Of a stretch of 47,536 nucleotides of DNA, positions 33,156 through 40,289 are shown piece after piece. The translations under genes were made by a program, and so were the position numbers. This stretch comes from Aurantiacibacter poecillastricola. GTDB taxonomy: Bacteria; Pseudomonadota; Alphaproteobacteria; Sphingomonadales; Sphingomonadaceae. Location of the stretch: the NCBI RefSeq assembly GCF_030730945.1, contig NZ_JAVAMS010000009.1, positions 1-47,536 on the forward strand. The letters run 5' to 3'. A model generated the notes under the pieces. The model saw only the letters and a list, made by a program, of their open reading frames with translations, had not been told where the DNA came from and ran no database searches. Within the stretch, counting starts at the first letter, position 1, and each line of letters starts with the position of its first letter.

Positions 33156-33203
33156 CCACGCGCTCCCGCATCGCCGGAGGGGCGCGATGAACAAGGGACA
33201 GCG

Positions 33204-33647
33204 ATGAGCAAATTGCCCAACACTACCGACCTGACCGACAATCTCCCGAGCCGCGAGGACATCCGCCGTCGCGTTCGTGAGAGGCGCGGCAAGGCTCCTG
33301 TCGGAGACAAGGTTCCCGGCCCCACTCCAAACCCGGCAAGCAACCTTCTGATCGCCGACATCACCATGCGCTTCGGCACCTATCTGCTTCGCGGCGGGGT
33401 TGAAAAGTTGCTGCTGACCAACCGCTACGGCAAGGAAACAGCCGAGAACATCGTCGAGAACCGCAGCATGCTGAAGACGGTCTCTGCGGTAGCTCTCGCC
33501 AAGGCAGCGTCGAAATCGAAGGTGGCATCGGTTGTGCTAGGCACGGGGATAGTAGGCAAGGTCCTGTACGACCGTTCGAAGAGCCGCCGCGCGAACAAGC
33601 GACAGGGCGATGCCCAACTGCTGGGCCGGGCTTACGAGGACGGTTGA
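33204..33647 (+). CDS. Conserved hypothetical protein
   Basis: 147 residues. The first 45 are charged (DIRRRVRERRGKAP). The middle holds a weakly hydrophobic segment (NLLIADITMRFGTYLLRGGVEKLLL). A second one (VSAVALAKAASKSKVASVVLGTGIVGKVLYD) is followed by a basic end (RSKSRRANKRQG). It could associate with the membrane through the glycine-rich second segment. No family is recognised. ATG 33204 has AGGGACAG about 6 bases ahead. It stands between sspB and gmk on the same strand, 48 bases after sspB. Confidence 0.75.
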   Translation: MSKLPNTTDLTDNLPSREDIRRRVRERRGKAPVGDKVPGPTPNPASNLLIADITMRFGTYLLRGGVEKLLLTNRYGKETAENIVENRSMLKTVSAVALAKAASKSKVASVVLGTGIVGKVLYDRSKSRRANKRQGDAQLLGRAYEDG

Positions 33648-33708
33648 ACGCACAGCCCAGTTGGCTTCGGCCCTTGATCCCGTAAACGCCCCCCGCAATA
33701 GCGGGTCC

Positions 33709-34344
33709 ATGTTCGAATCCTTCCACCTGCCCCGCCGGGGCCTGATGTTCATTCTTTCCTCCCCTTCAGGGGCGGGAAAGACCACCATTGCGCGCAAGCT
33801 GCTGGCGGTGGAGCAGAACCTCGACATGTCGGTTTCCGTCACCACCCGGCCCATCCGCCCCGGCGAAGTCGAAGGGCGCGATTACTTCTTCACCGAGCGT
33901 GCAGGGTTCGACGCAATGGTGAAGGAGGAGGCTTTCCTCGAGTGGGCCGAGGTCTTCGGCAATTGCTACGGCACGCCCCGCGCACATATCGTGGAGGGGC
34001 TGGAACGCGGCCAGGATTTCCTGTTCGATGTCGACTGGCAGGGCGCCCAGCAACTTTCGCAGCGCGCCCGCGAGGACGTGGTCTCCGTCTTCCTGCTGCC
34101 GCCCGACATGGGCGAGCTGGAACGCCGCCTGCGCGCCCGGGCCACGGATGACGAGAGCGTGATTGCCGGCCGCATGGCCCGCGCAGGTGACGAGATCAGC
34201 CATTGGGACGCGTATGACTACGTGGTGATCAATCACGAACTGGAGGACTGCTTCGACAAGGTGCGCACCATCCTGCATGCCGAGCGCCTGAAGCGCTCGC
34301 GCCAGACCGGCCTCATCGATTTCACGCGCAACCTGAAAACCTAG
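33709..34344 (+). CDS. gmk: Guanylate kinase
   Basis: 211 residues with the Walker A motif LSSPSGAGKTT near residue 17. The GMP-binding region is SVSVTTRPIRPGEVEGRDYFF, with GTPRAHIVEGLERGQDFLFDVDWQGAQQL and the lid arginines in ARATDDESVIAGRM. It phosphorylates GMP to GDP in the cytoplasm and so also feeds (p)ppGpp synthesis. The frame is open upstream to 33610, but homology begins at ATG 33709. It precedes dapD by 162 bases. Confidence 0.95.
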   Translation: MFESFHLPRRGLMFILSSPSGAGKTTIARKLLAVEQNLDMSVSVTTRPIRPGEVEGRDYFFTERAGFDAMVKEEAFLEWAEVFGNCYGTPRAHIVEGLERGQDFLFDVDWQGAQQLSQRAREDVVSVFLLPPDMGELERRLRARATDDESVIAGRMARAGDEISHWDAYDYVVINHELEDCFDKVRTILHAERLKRSRQTGLIDFTRNLKT

Positions 34345-34506
34345 CGGCGGGCGCTGTCCGCTTCCCATCGGGCGACCTGAGCATCTCAAGAGAACGTGGT
34401 ATCGAGGTGGTGCAGAACCCTTTCGAGCGTTCGCGCTTGTGCGGGCTGCGCCGAGGGGCTAGCCGCGCTGCGACAGACAAACGCAACAATGCGAGGAAGA
34501 AGCCAG

Positions 34507-35346
34507 ATGTCCGAAGAGCTAGTTACCGCCATCGACGAGGCATGGGAGAACCGCAGCGAGGTCACGCCTGCCAGCAGCGATGTTCGCGGACCGGTGGATG
34601 AGGCGCTGGCCATGCTCGACAAGGGCGAAGCGCGCGTCGCGGAGCCAGACGGGAACGGTGGCTGGCAGGTCAACCAGTGGCTGAAGAAGGCGGTGCTGCT
34701 GTCCTTCCGCCTGCACGACAACCGTGTCATTCAGGGCGGCTCTGCCGGCGCGGATGCATGGGACAAGGTACCCCTCAAGTTCGCCGGATGGGGCGTTCAG
34801 CGTTTCGAGGAAGCGGGCTTTCGCGCCGTACCGGGCGCCATCGTGCGCCGGGGTAGTTTCATCGGCCGCAACACCGTGCTGATGCCCAGCTTCGTGAATA
34901 TCGGCGCCTATGTCGACGAGGGGACGATGGTCGACACCTGGGCCACCGTCGGCTCCTGCGCCCAGATCGGCAAGAACGTGCACATCTCGGGCGGCGCAGG
35001 TATCGGCGGCGTGCTGGAGCCGCTGCAGGCCGACCCCGTCATAATCGGCGACGGCGCGTTCATCGGTGCCCGCTCCGAAGTGGCCGAGGGCGTGCGCGTT
35101 GGCGAAGGGGCAGTCCTTTCCATGGGCGTCTATCTCGGCGCATCGACGAAGATCGTGAACCGTGAGACCGGCGAAGTCCACCGCGGCGAAGTACCGCCCT
35201 ATGCGGTGGTCGTGCCCGGTTCGCTGCCCGGCAAGCCTCTGCCTGACGGCTCGCCCGGCCCGGCCCTGTATTGCGCCGTAATCGTAAAGACGGTGGACGC
35301 GCAAACCCGTTCGAAAACAGGTATAAACGAGCTGCTGCGCGACTAG
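34507..35346 (+). CDS. dapD: Tetrahydrodipicolinate N-succinyltransferase
   Basis: 279 residues, standard length. An N-terminal helical domain ([35 protein letters not shown]) leads to a left-handed beta helix made of hexapeptide repeats ([65 protein letters not shown]). The end is [14 protein letters not shown]. It succinylates tetrahydrodipicolinate in the lysine and diaminopimelate pathway. AGGAAG about 9 bases ahead of ATG 34507 supports the start. Confidence 0.97.
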   Translation: MSEELVTAIDEAWENRSEVTPASSDVRGPVDEALAMLDKGEARVAEPDGNGGWQVNQWLKKAVLLSFRLHDNRVIQGGSAGADAWDKVPLKFAGWGVQRFEEAGFRAVPGAIVRRGSFIGRNTVLMPSFVNIGAYVDEGTMVDTWATVGSCAQIGKNVHISGGAGIGGVLEPLQADPVIIGDGAFIGARSEVAEGVRVGEGAVLSMGVYLGASTKIVNRETGEVHRGEVPPYAVVVPGSLPGKPLPDGSPGPALYCAVIVKTVDAQTRSKTGINELLRD

Positions 35347-35386
35347 GTGGGGTTCACCTGCTTTGGTCTATAAGGTTGCGGGAAAC

Positions 35387-35411
35387 GGAACAAACGCAGT
35401 TCCGGTCCGTA
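35387..35411 (+). promoter_or_regulatory. EcfG-like promoter before the small membrane protein gene
   Basis: GGAAC at 35387-35391, a 16-base spacer and CGTA at 35408-35411 fit the GGAAC-N16/17-CGTT pattern of alphaproteobacterial general stress sigma factor EcfG, with one mismatch in the -10. It lies 38 bases ahead of the ATG at 35449. Confidence 0.45.
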
Positions 35412-35448
35412 ATGCGGTGAAGGGTCTGACTGGAGAAAGGTCATAACA

Positions 35449-35649
35449 ATGGCACACACTGACAAGGATGGCGAAGTCCATATCGACGAAACGGAAGCTG
35501 CAGGTGGCTCCAAGGAAGGCGTCGTGCGCTGGGTGCTGCTGATAAGCACGCTGGCGGCGATCCTCATACTCTCGATCATCTGGATCGTGGGCGCGTGGAG
35601 CCAGAACGACGTCGAGGAAAGCGCGACGGTGACGTACACCGAGGAATAG
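35449..35649 (+). CDS. Small single-span membrane protein
   Basis: 66 residues. An acidic, polar first third (HTDKDGEVHIDETEAAGG) is followed by one membrane helix (VLLISTLAAILILSIIWIVGA) and a short acidic tail ending TYTEE. The form suggests an inner membrane protein; orientation cannot be fixed from charges alone. GGAGAAAGG about 10 bases before ATG serves as ribosome binding site. It lies just ahead of the run of stress-type genes and has an EcfG-like promoter motif upstream, so a stress role is possible but unproven. Confidence 0.72.
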   Translation: MAHTDKDGEVHIDETEAAGGSKEGVVRWVLLISTLAAILILSIIWIVGAWSQNDVEESATVTYTEE

Positions 35650-35663
35650 GGTTCGGGTTTTCG

Positions 35664-35688
35664 GGATCACGGACGGGGCACAAACGTT
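35664..35688 (+). promoter_or_regulatory. EcfG-like promoter before the DUF2945-DUF3008-DUF3140 cluster
   Basis: GGATC at 35664-35668, 16 bases, then CGTT at 35685-35688 followed by CTTT. The -35 has one mismatch to GGAAC and the -10 is perfect. It sits 31 bases ahead of ATG 35719, whose ribosome binding site is GAGGAGA. Confidence 0.5.
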
Positions 35689-35718
35689 CTTTGCTTCGAC
35701 TAGAGGAGACCGGTTATC

Positions 35719-35946
35719 ATGAGCAATTCCAACAGTTTCCAGACAGGACAATACGTCAAATGGAACTGGGGCAACGGTGAAGGTTGCGGCCAGATCGAGG
35801 AACGCTTCGAACGCGAGGTGAAACGCACCCTGCAGGGTAGTGAAATCACCAAGGACGGTGACGAGGAAAATCCCGCCTATCTCATCAAGCAGGATGACGG
35901 GGACAAGGTTCTAAAGCGCGGTAGCGAACTGGAGGCGCAGGACTGA
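35719..35946 (+). CDS. DUF2945 (hypervirulence-associated TUDOR-like) protein
   Basis: 75 residues with the DUF2945 pattern: FQTGQYVKWNWGNGEGCGQIEERFEREVKRTLQGSEITKDGDEENPAYLIKQDDGDKVLKRGSEL. It is a small SH3/Tudor-like barrel that in many soil bacteria is encoded with stress genes. No catalytic residues are known. Its TGA overlaps the ATG of the next gene (TGATG), so the two are probably translated together. The EcfG-like promoter just upstream suggests induction by general stress. Confidence 0.85.
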   Translation: MSNSNSFQTGQYVKWNWGNGEGCGQIEERFEREVKRTLQGSEITKDGDEENPAYLIKQDDGDKVLKRGSELEAQD

Positions 35947-36137
35947 TGCCAGCAAAATCGAAAGCACAGCAGAAGGCCGCCGGAGCCGCTCTTTCCGCCA
36001 AGCGCGGTGACACCAAGGTCGGCGACCTGCAGGGCGCTTCCAAGCAGATGTACGATTCCATGTCGGAAGACGAACTCGAGGATTTTGCCTCCACCGACCG
36101 CGAGGGGCTACCTGACAAGGTCGACGGCGACGACTGA
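35946..36137 (+). CDS. DUF3008 family small protein
   Basis: 63 residues beginning MPAKSKAQQKAAGAALSAKRG, the hallmark of DUF3008. It is followed by GDLQGASKQMYDSMSEDELEDFAST and a short acidic end. The basic start and acidic end suggest a small soluble protein, possibly nucleic-acid-associated. It is bracketed by TGATG overlaps with both neighbours. The family has no assigned function; co-occurrence with DUF2945 and DUF3140 suggests a common stress role. Confidence 0.88.
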   Translation: MPAKSKAQQKAAGAALSAKRGDTKVGDLQGASKQMYDSMSEDELEDFASTDREGLPDKVDGDD

Positions 36138-36472
36138 TGGATGAGGACAAGAAGGACGAGGTCTATTCCGAGTTCTACGACTGCGTGAACATGCAGCCCA
36201 AGGAACTGGAGGAATGGCTGGAAACCGAGGAGTCCAAGTCGGTCGGCGATAGCGATTCAGGCGAGAGTACCGGACACAGGTCCGGACGCCGGATCGTCGA
36301 GATCAAGCGGACCAGGAAGGACGATCTGTCAGACGATCAGTTCGAGCATATGAACAAGGTGGTAGGCTACGTCCATCGTCACCTATCGCAACGTCCCGAT
36401 GGCGATATCGAAGACACCGACTGGCGCTATTCGCTGATGAACTGGGGACATGACCCGGTGAAGGATGACTGA
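36137..36472 (+). CDS. DUF3140 domain protein
   Basis: 111 residues. Family landmarks are EFYDCVNMQPKELEEWLETEESKSVG, GHRSGRRIVEIKRTRKDDLSDDQFEHMNKVVGYVHRHLSQRP and the end WRYSLMNWGHDPVK. Members are small soluble proteins often annotated as DNA-binding without direct proof. The start overlaps the DUF3008 stop and its end overlaps the DUF1810 start by eight bases, so the four genes form one coupled unit. Confidence 0.88.
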   Translation: MDEDKKDEVYSEFYDCVNMQPKELEEWLETEESKSVGDSDSGESTGHRSGRRIVEIKRTRKDDLSDDQFEHMNKVVGYVHRHLSQRPDGDIEDTDWRYSLMNWGHDPVKDD

Positions 36473-36890
36473 AGCGCCGAGGCTCGACCGTTTCGTTCGC
36501 GCCCAGGCCGGGGTATATGCAACCGCGCTTGCCGAACTTCATGCTGGTCGCAAGCAAACGCACTGGATGTGGTTCATCTTTCCGCAGATCCTCGGGCTCG
36601 GAAAAAGTGCCAATGCTCGTGCCTTCGCGATCGTCGGCAAGGACGAGGCTCGCGCATATCTCGGCCACGAACTTCTCGGCGGACGGCTGCTCGAATGTAC
36701 GCAGGCGGTGACCGCGCTTGCAGGCGAGCGAACTCCGCTCGAGATCTTCGGACCTATCGACGCGATGAAATTCCACAGCTCCATGACGCTGTTCGAGGCA
36801 AGCGCCCCGGACCCTGCACCTTTTGCGAAGGCTCTCGATGCCCTGTGCAAGGGTGAGCGTGATGCCGCTACTCTGGAAAAGCTCGGCTAG
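36465..36890 (+). CDS. DUF1810 family protein
   Basis: 141 residues with the DUF1810 core: RFVRAQAGVYATALAELHAGRKQTHWMWFIFPQILGLGKS, then FAIVGKDEARAYLGHELLGGRLLECTQAV and GPIDAMKFHSSMTLFEA. Some homologues are called calpastatins for historical reasons; the molecular role is unknown. The fold is likely all-alpha and cytoplasmic. It overlaps the end of the DUF3140 gene by eight bases and is the last coupled member of the cluster. Confidence 0.88.
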   Translation: MTEAPRLDRFVRAQAGVYATALAELHAGRKQTHWMWFIFPQILGLGKSANARAFAIVGKDEARAYLGHELLGGRLLECTQAVTALAGERTPLEIFGPIDAMKFHSSMTLFEASAPDPAPFAKALDALCKGERDAATLEKLG

Positions 36891-36908
36891 AGAAGGCAAA
36901 GTGCGGGC

Positions 36909-37346
36909 ATGAACACCGCGCAGAACCTCATTGAAACGCTGAAGCTGGCCGAACATCCCGAGGGCGGCTGGTACCGCGAAACCTGGCGCGCAGAAGCTGT
37001 CGATGGCGAGCGCGGTAGCGCCACGGCCATTCTGTTCCTGCTGGAAAGCGGCAAGCGCTCGCACTGGCACAACGTGGATGCGACCGAGATATGGTTGTGG
37101 CACTCCGGCAATCCGCTCGCCCTTTCCCTCAGCGATCCAACCGGTGTCGACCTCGCCACCGTCAACCTCGGCGGGGATATCGCCGCTGGCGAGCGGGTGC
37201 AGCAAGTGATCCGCCCGGACGAATGGCAGGCAGCAGAGGTGCTGGATGGCAAGCACGACTATGCGCTAGTGTCCTGCATCGTATCGCCCGCCTTCGAGTT
37301 TTCCGGCTTCACGCTAGCCCCGCCCGGATGGCAGCCGGGCGAATAA
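36909..37346 (+). CDS. Cupin-5 (DUF985) family protein
   Basis: 145 residues. The cupin pattern is ATAILFLLESGKRSHWHNVDATEIWLWHSGNPLALSLS, then VIRPDEWQAAEVL and ALVSCIVSPAFEFSGFTLAPPGW, with LAEHPEGGWYRETWRA at the start, all typical of the DUF985 group. The His-x-x-x-x-Glu arrangement could hold a metal. Its substrate is unknown; relatives include sugar-binding and epimerase-like cupins. It starts 18 bases after the DUF1810 gene and may be cotranscribed. Confidence 0.88.
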   Translation: MNTAQNLIETLKLAEHPEGGWYRETWRAEAVDGERGSATAILFLLESGKRSHWHNVDATEIWLWHSGNPLALSLSDPTGVDLATVNLGGDIAAGERVQQVIRPDEWQAAEVLDGKHDYALVSCIVSPAFEFSGFTLAPPGWQPGE

Positions 37347-37348
37347 GC

Positions 37349-37373
37349 GGAACGACGCAGGCTCTCGCTCGCT
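37349..37373 (+). promoter_or_regulatory. Weak EcfG-like promoter before the PPOX-like gene
   Basis: GGAAC at 37349-37353 is followed after 16 bases by CGCT at 37370-37373, one mismatch to CGTT, 31 bases ahead of ATG 37405. GC-rich surroundings make chance matches more likely, so this is a weak call. Confidence 0.3.
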
Positions 37374-37404
37374 GATAGCGCGGCGGGCACAAGGAGCGAC
37401 ACGA

Positions 37405-37851
37405 ATGGCCAGATCCCTCGAACAGATTTCCGACATGATGCAGCAGATCGATTTCTGCATGCTGGTAAGCCGTGCACAGGACGGCTCGCTGGCAGGGCGC
37501 CCGATGAGCAACAACCAGCAGGTCGCTTACGAAGGCACCAGCTACTATTTCACCAGCGACGACACGCGCATGGTCGAGGACATTGGCAGGGACGCATCCG
37601 TGGGCCTCACCTACCGCACGCCGACCGGCGCCGACGGTCAGCCGGGCACTTTCATCCATGTCGAGGCCGAGGCCAGACTGGTGCGGGACAAAAACAGCTT
37701 CAGGGAGCACTGGGTGCCCGATCTGGAGCGATGGTTCCAGCAAGGGATCGATACGCCCGGCCTGGTGCTTATCGAGGCGCAGGCGAGGCGTATCCATTAC
37801 TGGGCAGGCGAGGATGAAGGCGAAGTCCCGCTACCCGGCCCCACGGGATGA
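37405..37851 (+). CDS. Pyridoxamine 5'-phosphate oxidase-like general stress protein
   Basis: 148 residues of a split-barrel flavin-binding fold: IDFCMLVSRAQDGSLAGRPMSNNQQ, TSYYFTSDDTRMVEDIGRDASVGLTYRTP and FIHVEAEARLVRD...WVPDLERWFQQG. The layout is that of general-stress-protein-26-like members, which bind FMN or F420-type flavins and whose substrates are mostly unknown. GGAGCG lies ahead of ATG 37405. The stop overlaps the start of the DUF3253 gene by four bases. Confidence 0.87.
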   Translation: MARSLEQISDMMQQIDFCMLVSRAQDGSLAGRPMSNNQQVAYEGTSYYFTSDDTRMVEDIGRDASVGLTYRTPTGADGQPGTFIHVEAEARLVRDKNSFREHWVPDLERWFQQGIDTPGLVLIEAQARRIHYWAGEDEGEVPLPGPTG

Positions 37852-38084
37852 CGGCGCGGGAGGCGATCGACCGGCTTCTGCATCAGCGCGGCCCCGACAA
37901 GACGATCTGCCCCAGCGAAGCGGCGCGGCTGCTGGCTGGTGAGGATGGTGACTGGCGGAGCCGGATGGAAGAAGTCCATGCCGCTGTTCGGGACATGTCA
38001 GACAATGGCGCGATCCGCCTCAGCTGGCAGGGTGAGCCGCTTTCATCGCCGCGAGGCCCCTACCGTATCGCCAGTGCCGAATGA
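37848..38084 (+). CDS. DUF3253 small protein
   Basis: 78 residues forming a winged-helix-like unit: EAIDRLLHQRGPDKTICPSEAARLLAG, WRSRMEEVHAAVRDMSDNGAIRLSWQGEPL and RGPYRI. These are typical DUF3253 blocks. A DNA-binding role is suggested by the fold but not shown. It overlaps its neighbours by ATGA at both ends (37848 and 38081), so it is translated with the PPOX-like and DoxX-like genes. Confidence 0.87.
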   Translation: MTAREAIDRLLHQRGPDKTICPSEAARLLAGEDGDWRSRMEEVHAAVRDMSDNGAIRLSWQGEPLSSPRGPYRIASAE

Positions 38085-38482
38085 TCCGCACCGTTCTCAC
38101 CTGCTTGCTGGCACTGTTCTATGCCTATGCCGGATACCGCCATATCGTGGGGCCGGAGCCGTTCCTACAGATCACGCCTGTCTGGGTGCCCTATCCCGAG
38201 GCGGTTATCCATTGGACGGGCTTTGCCGAGATCGCCGGAGCGCTCGCCCTCGCCCAGCCATTCTCCAAACGCCTGCGACAGGCGGGTGGCATCGGCCTTG
38301 CGCTTTATGCGCTGTGCGTCTGGCCTGCGAACATCAACCACATGCTGATGGACATGGCGAGCGACGATGGCGGCTTCGGCATGGCCTACCACGTGCCGCG
38401 CATGATCGCACAGCCGATCATCATCTGGCTTGCCTTGTGGTGCGGGCGGGTAACGGACTGGCCGTTCAACCGGCGCGGGTGA
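38081..38482 (+). CDS. DoxX-like membrane protein
   Basis: 133 residues with four hydrophobic segments: TVLTCLLALFYAYAGYRHIV, WTGFAEIAGALALAQPF, GGIGLALYALCVWPANINHM and IIIWLALWCGRV. The signature AGYRHIVGPEPFLQITPVWVPYP matches the DoxX/YphA group of four-helix inner membrane proteins. Its physiological role is unclear; in other bacteria DoxX proteins are linked to redox stress. It overlaps DUF3253 by four bases and converges on the gallate dioxygenase gene. Confidence 0.85.
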   Translation: MIRTVLTCLLALFYAYAGYRHIVGPEPFLQITPVWVPYPEAVIHWTGFAEIAGALALAQPFSKRLRQAGGIGLALYALCVWPANINHMLMDMASDDGGFGMAYHVPRMIAQPIIIWLALWCGRVTDWPFNRRG

Positions 38483-38486
38483 GCGC

Positions 38487-39749
38487 TCAGTCCTCCTTGC
38501 CCGCCACCCCGTAATTGATCTGCGAGTTGCGGGTTTTCTGGAATTCGGGAACCGTCATGCCCTTCATCGCGGCATATATGTCGATATTGCCGATGCCTGT
38601 GACCGCGCCCAGCTTCTCCAGCATGAAGAAGATCACGCCGTAATGGATCATGCCGATCCAGTCGCGTTCCCTTACCAGGCGCTTCTCCTCGTCGGTCAGC
38701 CCGGCTTCCTCCATCGCCGCCTCCTCGTCGGTGCGGAACTTGCCGCGGACCGTGGGATCGGTCAGCGAATGGAGGAAGTGGTTGAGGCGATAGCCCTTCA
38801 CGCTGCGCTCGATGGTGAAGGGGTAGGTGCCGGGCATGTCCTCCGCCCCCTCGTAATCGTGATCGGCGCGGGCGCGCGTTTTGGCCGGGTCTTCCACCGG
38901 GGCCTGCTCGCCCTTCTCCTCCAGGATCATGGTTGCGATGGGACACATGGAAGGGAGGAAATAGGTCTTGTGCGTGCACTCCACCTCGGCTGCCAGAGCG
39001 CCGCGCATCATCAGCCACATTACGACTTCCGCGCCTTCCCAGCCGCCCAGCCTGGCAAGGTCGGCAATGGTCATGTCGAGCAGGCTCTCCGGGTCCTTCT
39101 CCAGCCGCTCCATGAACTCGGCATCCCATTCGGGATTGTTGAAGCCGCAAGCCTCGCCATGCACTTGGTGCGAGAGGCCACCGGTGCCGGCGATGGCGAC
39201 CTTGATGTCCTCGGGGTAGGAGAGGATCGCCTGGCGTAGCGACTTGCCGAACTTGTAGAAACGGCGTGCGCTGGGCAGCGGCACGGTCAGCACGCCGCAG
39301 ACCACGGGCAGCAGCTTGCAGGCCCAGCCGTCCTCCTCGTCGTAATCCACCATGACGGAGAGCGGCGAGAACGCGCCATGGTCCAGCCCCTTGCCTTGGA
39401 AGTAGGAGAGGTCGAACTCGTTGGCGACCATGACGCGGGCGACATGCTCCGCGAATTTCGGGTCACCCTTGATGGCCGGAATGTCGCGCGGTCCGCCGCC
39501 CTCGTCAGCCGCCCTGAACTCCTCGCCCACACCCAGCGCGAAATGGCTGTAGTGGTCGAAGAAAGAGGTCATGTGGTCGTTGTAGATATAGACGAGCACG
39601 TCGGGCTTCTTCTGGCGAAACCACTCCTGCACCGGCTCGTAGCCTTCAAAGATCGGCTTCCACACCGGATCGTCGAACTTCTTCGCATCCTTGGCGAAGG
39701 CGATGGTGGGAGTGTGCGAAGTGGCGACGCCGCCGACGATCTGAGCCAT
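38487..39749 (-). CDS. desB: Gallate dioxygenase, DesB/GalA-like
   Basis: From ATG 39749 the protein has 420 residues, equal to DesB of sphingomonads. The N-terminal LigB-type domain has GGVATSHTPTIAFA with an iron-ligand His, VYIYNDHMTSFFDHYSHFALGVGEE, GLDHGAFSPLSVM and GTGGLSHQVHGEACGFNNPEWD. The C-terminal part is a fused LigA-like helical domain (VKGYRLNHFLHSLTDPTVRGKF, WIGMIHYGVIFFMLEKLGAV). It cleaves the ring of gallate (or protocatechuate) at the 4,5 position with Fe(II). No lig, gal or transporter genes lie next to it, so it is an orphan here. Confidence 0.93.
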   Translation of the reverse strand: MAQIVGGVATSHTPTIAFAKDAKKFDDPVWKPIFEGYEPVQEWFRQKKPDVLVYIYNDHMTSFFDHYSHFALGVGEEFRAADEGGGPRDIPAIKGDPKFAEHVARVMVANEFDLSYFQGKGLDHGAFSPLSVMVDYDEEDGWACKLLPVVCGVLTVPLPSARRFYKFGKSLRQAILSYPEDIKVAIAGTGGLSHQVHGEACGFNNPEWDAEFMERLEKDPESLLDMTIADLARLGGWEGAEVVMWLMMRGALAAEVECTHKTYFLPSMCPIATMILEEKGEQAPVEDPAKTRARADHDYEGAEDMPGTYPFTIERSVKGYRLNHFLHSLTDPTVRGKFRTDEEAAMEEAGLTDEEKRLVRERDWIGMIHYGVIFFMLEKLGAVTGIGNIDIYAAMKGMTVPEFQKTRNSQINYGVAGKED

Positions 39750-39835
39750 GATACAGGACCTTTCCTCTTGGGGCGGCTCCTTCGGTGCAATCCGGCCGCG
39801 CTTTTCTTCCCTCGAGGATGCCATGTGGAGCGGCA

Positions 39836-39859
39836 TTGCGGCAAGTCAATAATCCGCAA
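39836..39859. promoter_or_regulatory. Possible operator upstream of the gallate dioxygenase gene
   Basis: TTGCGG (39836-39841) and CCGCAA (39854-39859) form a perfect inverted repeat with a 12-base spacer, about 87 bases ahead of the start codon. The minus-strand TTGACT in the spacer could be a -35. A LysR or IclR-type regulator would fit, but none is encoded nearby. Confidence 0.4.
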
Positions 39860-39918
39860 ATGCGAAGTGTTCGGATATCTGAAATAAGGTGATGCACCCA
39901 GCTCGCTCGCTGGATACG

Positions 39919-39951
39919 AAAACGGGCAGGACGTTCGACACGCCCTGCCCG
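39919..39951 (-). terminator. Rho-independent terminator after the SWIB gene
   Basis: Read on the minus strand, CGGGCAGG (39951-39944) pairs with CCTGCCCG (39930-39923), followed directly by TTTT (39922-39919). It lies 31 bases after the SWIB stop and separates that gene from the gallate dioxygenase gene. Confidence 0.85.
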
Positions 39952-39981
39952 CCCTAATTCGCGACTTTTCGAAAGGTTCGA

Positions 39982-40233
39982 TCAGCTCATGTGCTTGGAA
40001 ACGGCACCGGTCATCTTGAACATCGAGATCTGGTCGTTGCCGATCACCTTGCCGAGCTTGTCGTCGGGGTTGATCATGCGCTTGTCCTTGGAATCCTGCA
40101 GGTCGTTGGCCTTGATATGATCCCAAACCTTCTTGGTCACCTCGGCACGGGTCATCGGGCCCTTGCCGACCACGGCCTCAAGGTCCGACGAGAGATTCAC
40201 CGGCTTGTTCAGCGCGTTGTTCTTGGCAGCCAT
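39982..40233 (-). CDS. SWIB/MDM2 domain protein
   Basis: 83 residues, essentially one SWIB domain: NLSSDLEAVVGKGPMTRAEVTKKVWDHIKANDLQDSKDKRMINPDDKLGKVIG, then MFKMTGAVSKHM. SWIB folds are protein-interaction modules shared with eukaryotic chromatin factors and chlamydial proteins; in proteobacteria stand-alone copies have no fixed role. AAGGA lies about 10 bases ahead of ATG. A terminator separates it from the gene on its left and another lies between it and the YbhB-like gene upstream. Confidence 0.92.
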   Translation of the reverse strand: MAAKNNALNKPVNLSSDLEAVVGKGPMTRAEVTKKVWDHIKANDLQDSKDKRMINPDDKLGKVIGNDQISMFKMTGAVSKHMS

Positions 40234-40252
40234 TTACTTGGTCCTTTCAGTC

Positions 40253-40289
40253 AAAATAGCCGAAGGGCTGTAGCACCCTTCATTCGGCT
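40253..40289 (-). terminator. Terminator-like hairpin after the YbhB-like gene
   Basis: On the minus strand AGCCGAA (40289-40283) pairs with TTCGGCT (40264-40258), with inner GAAGGG/CCCTTC able to compete, followed by ATTTT (40257-40253). The stem overlaps the last codons of the YbhB-like gene. Confidence 0.6.

Noticed and set aside
33701..33730. tRNA fragment suggested by GTTCGAATCC
   Set aside because: It looks like a T-arm end, but no matching acceptor, anticodon or D arm exists and the bases are the first codons of gmk.
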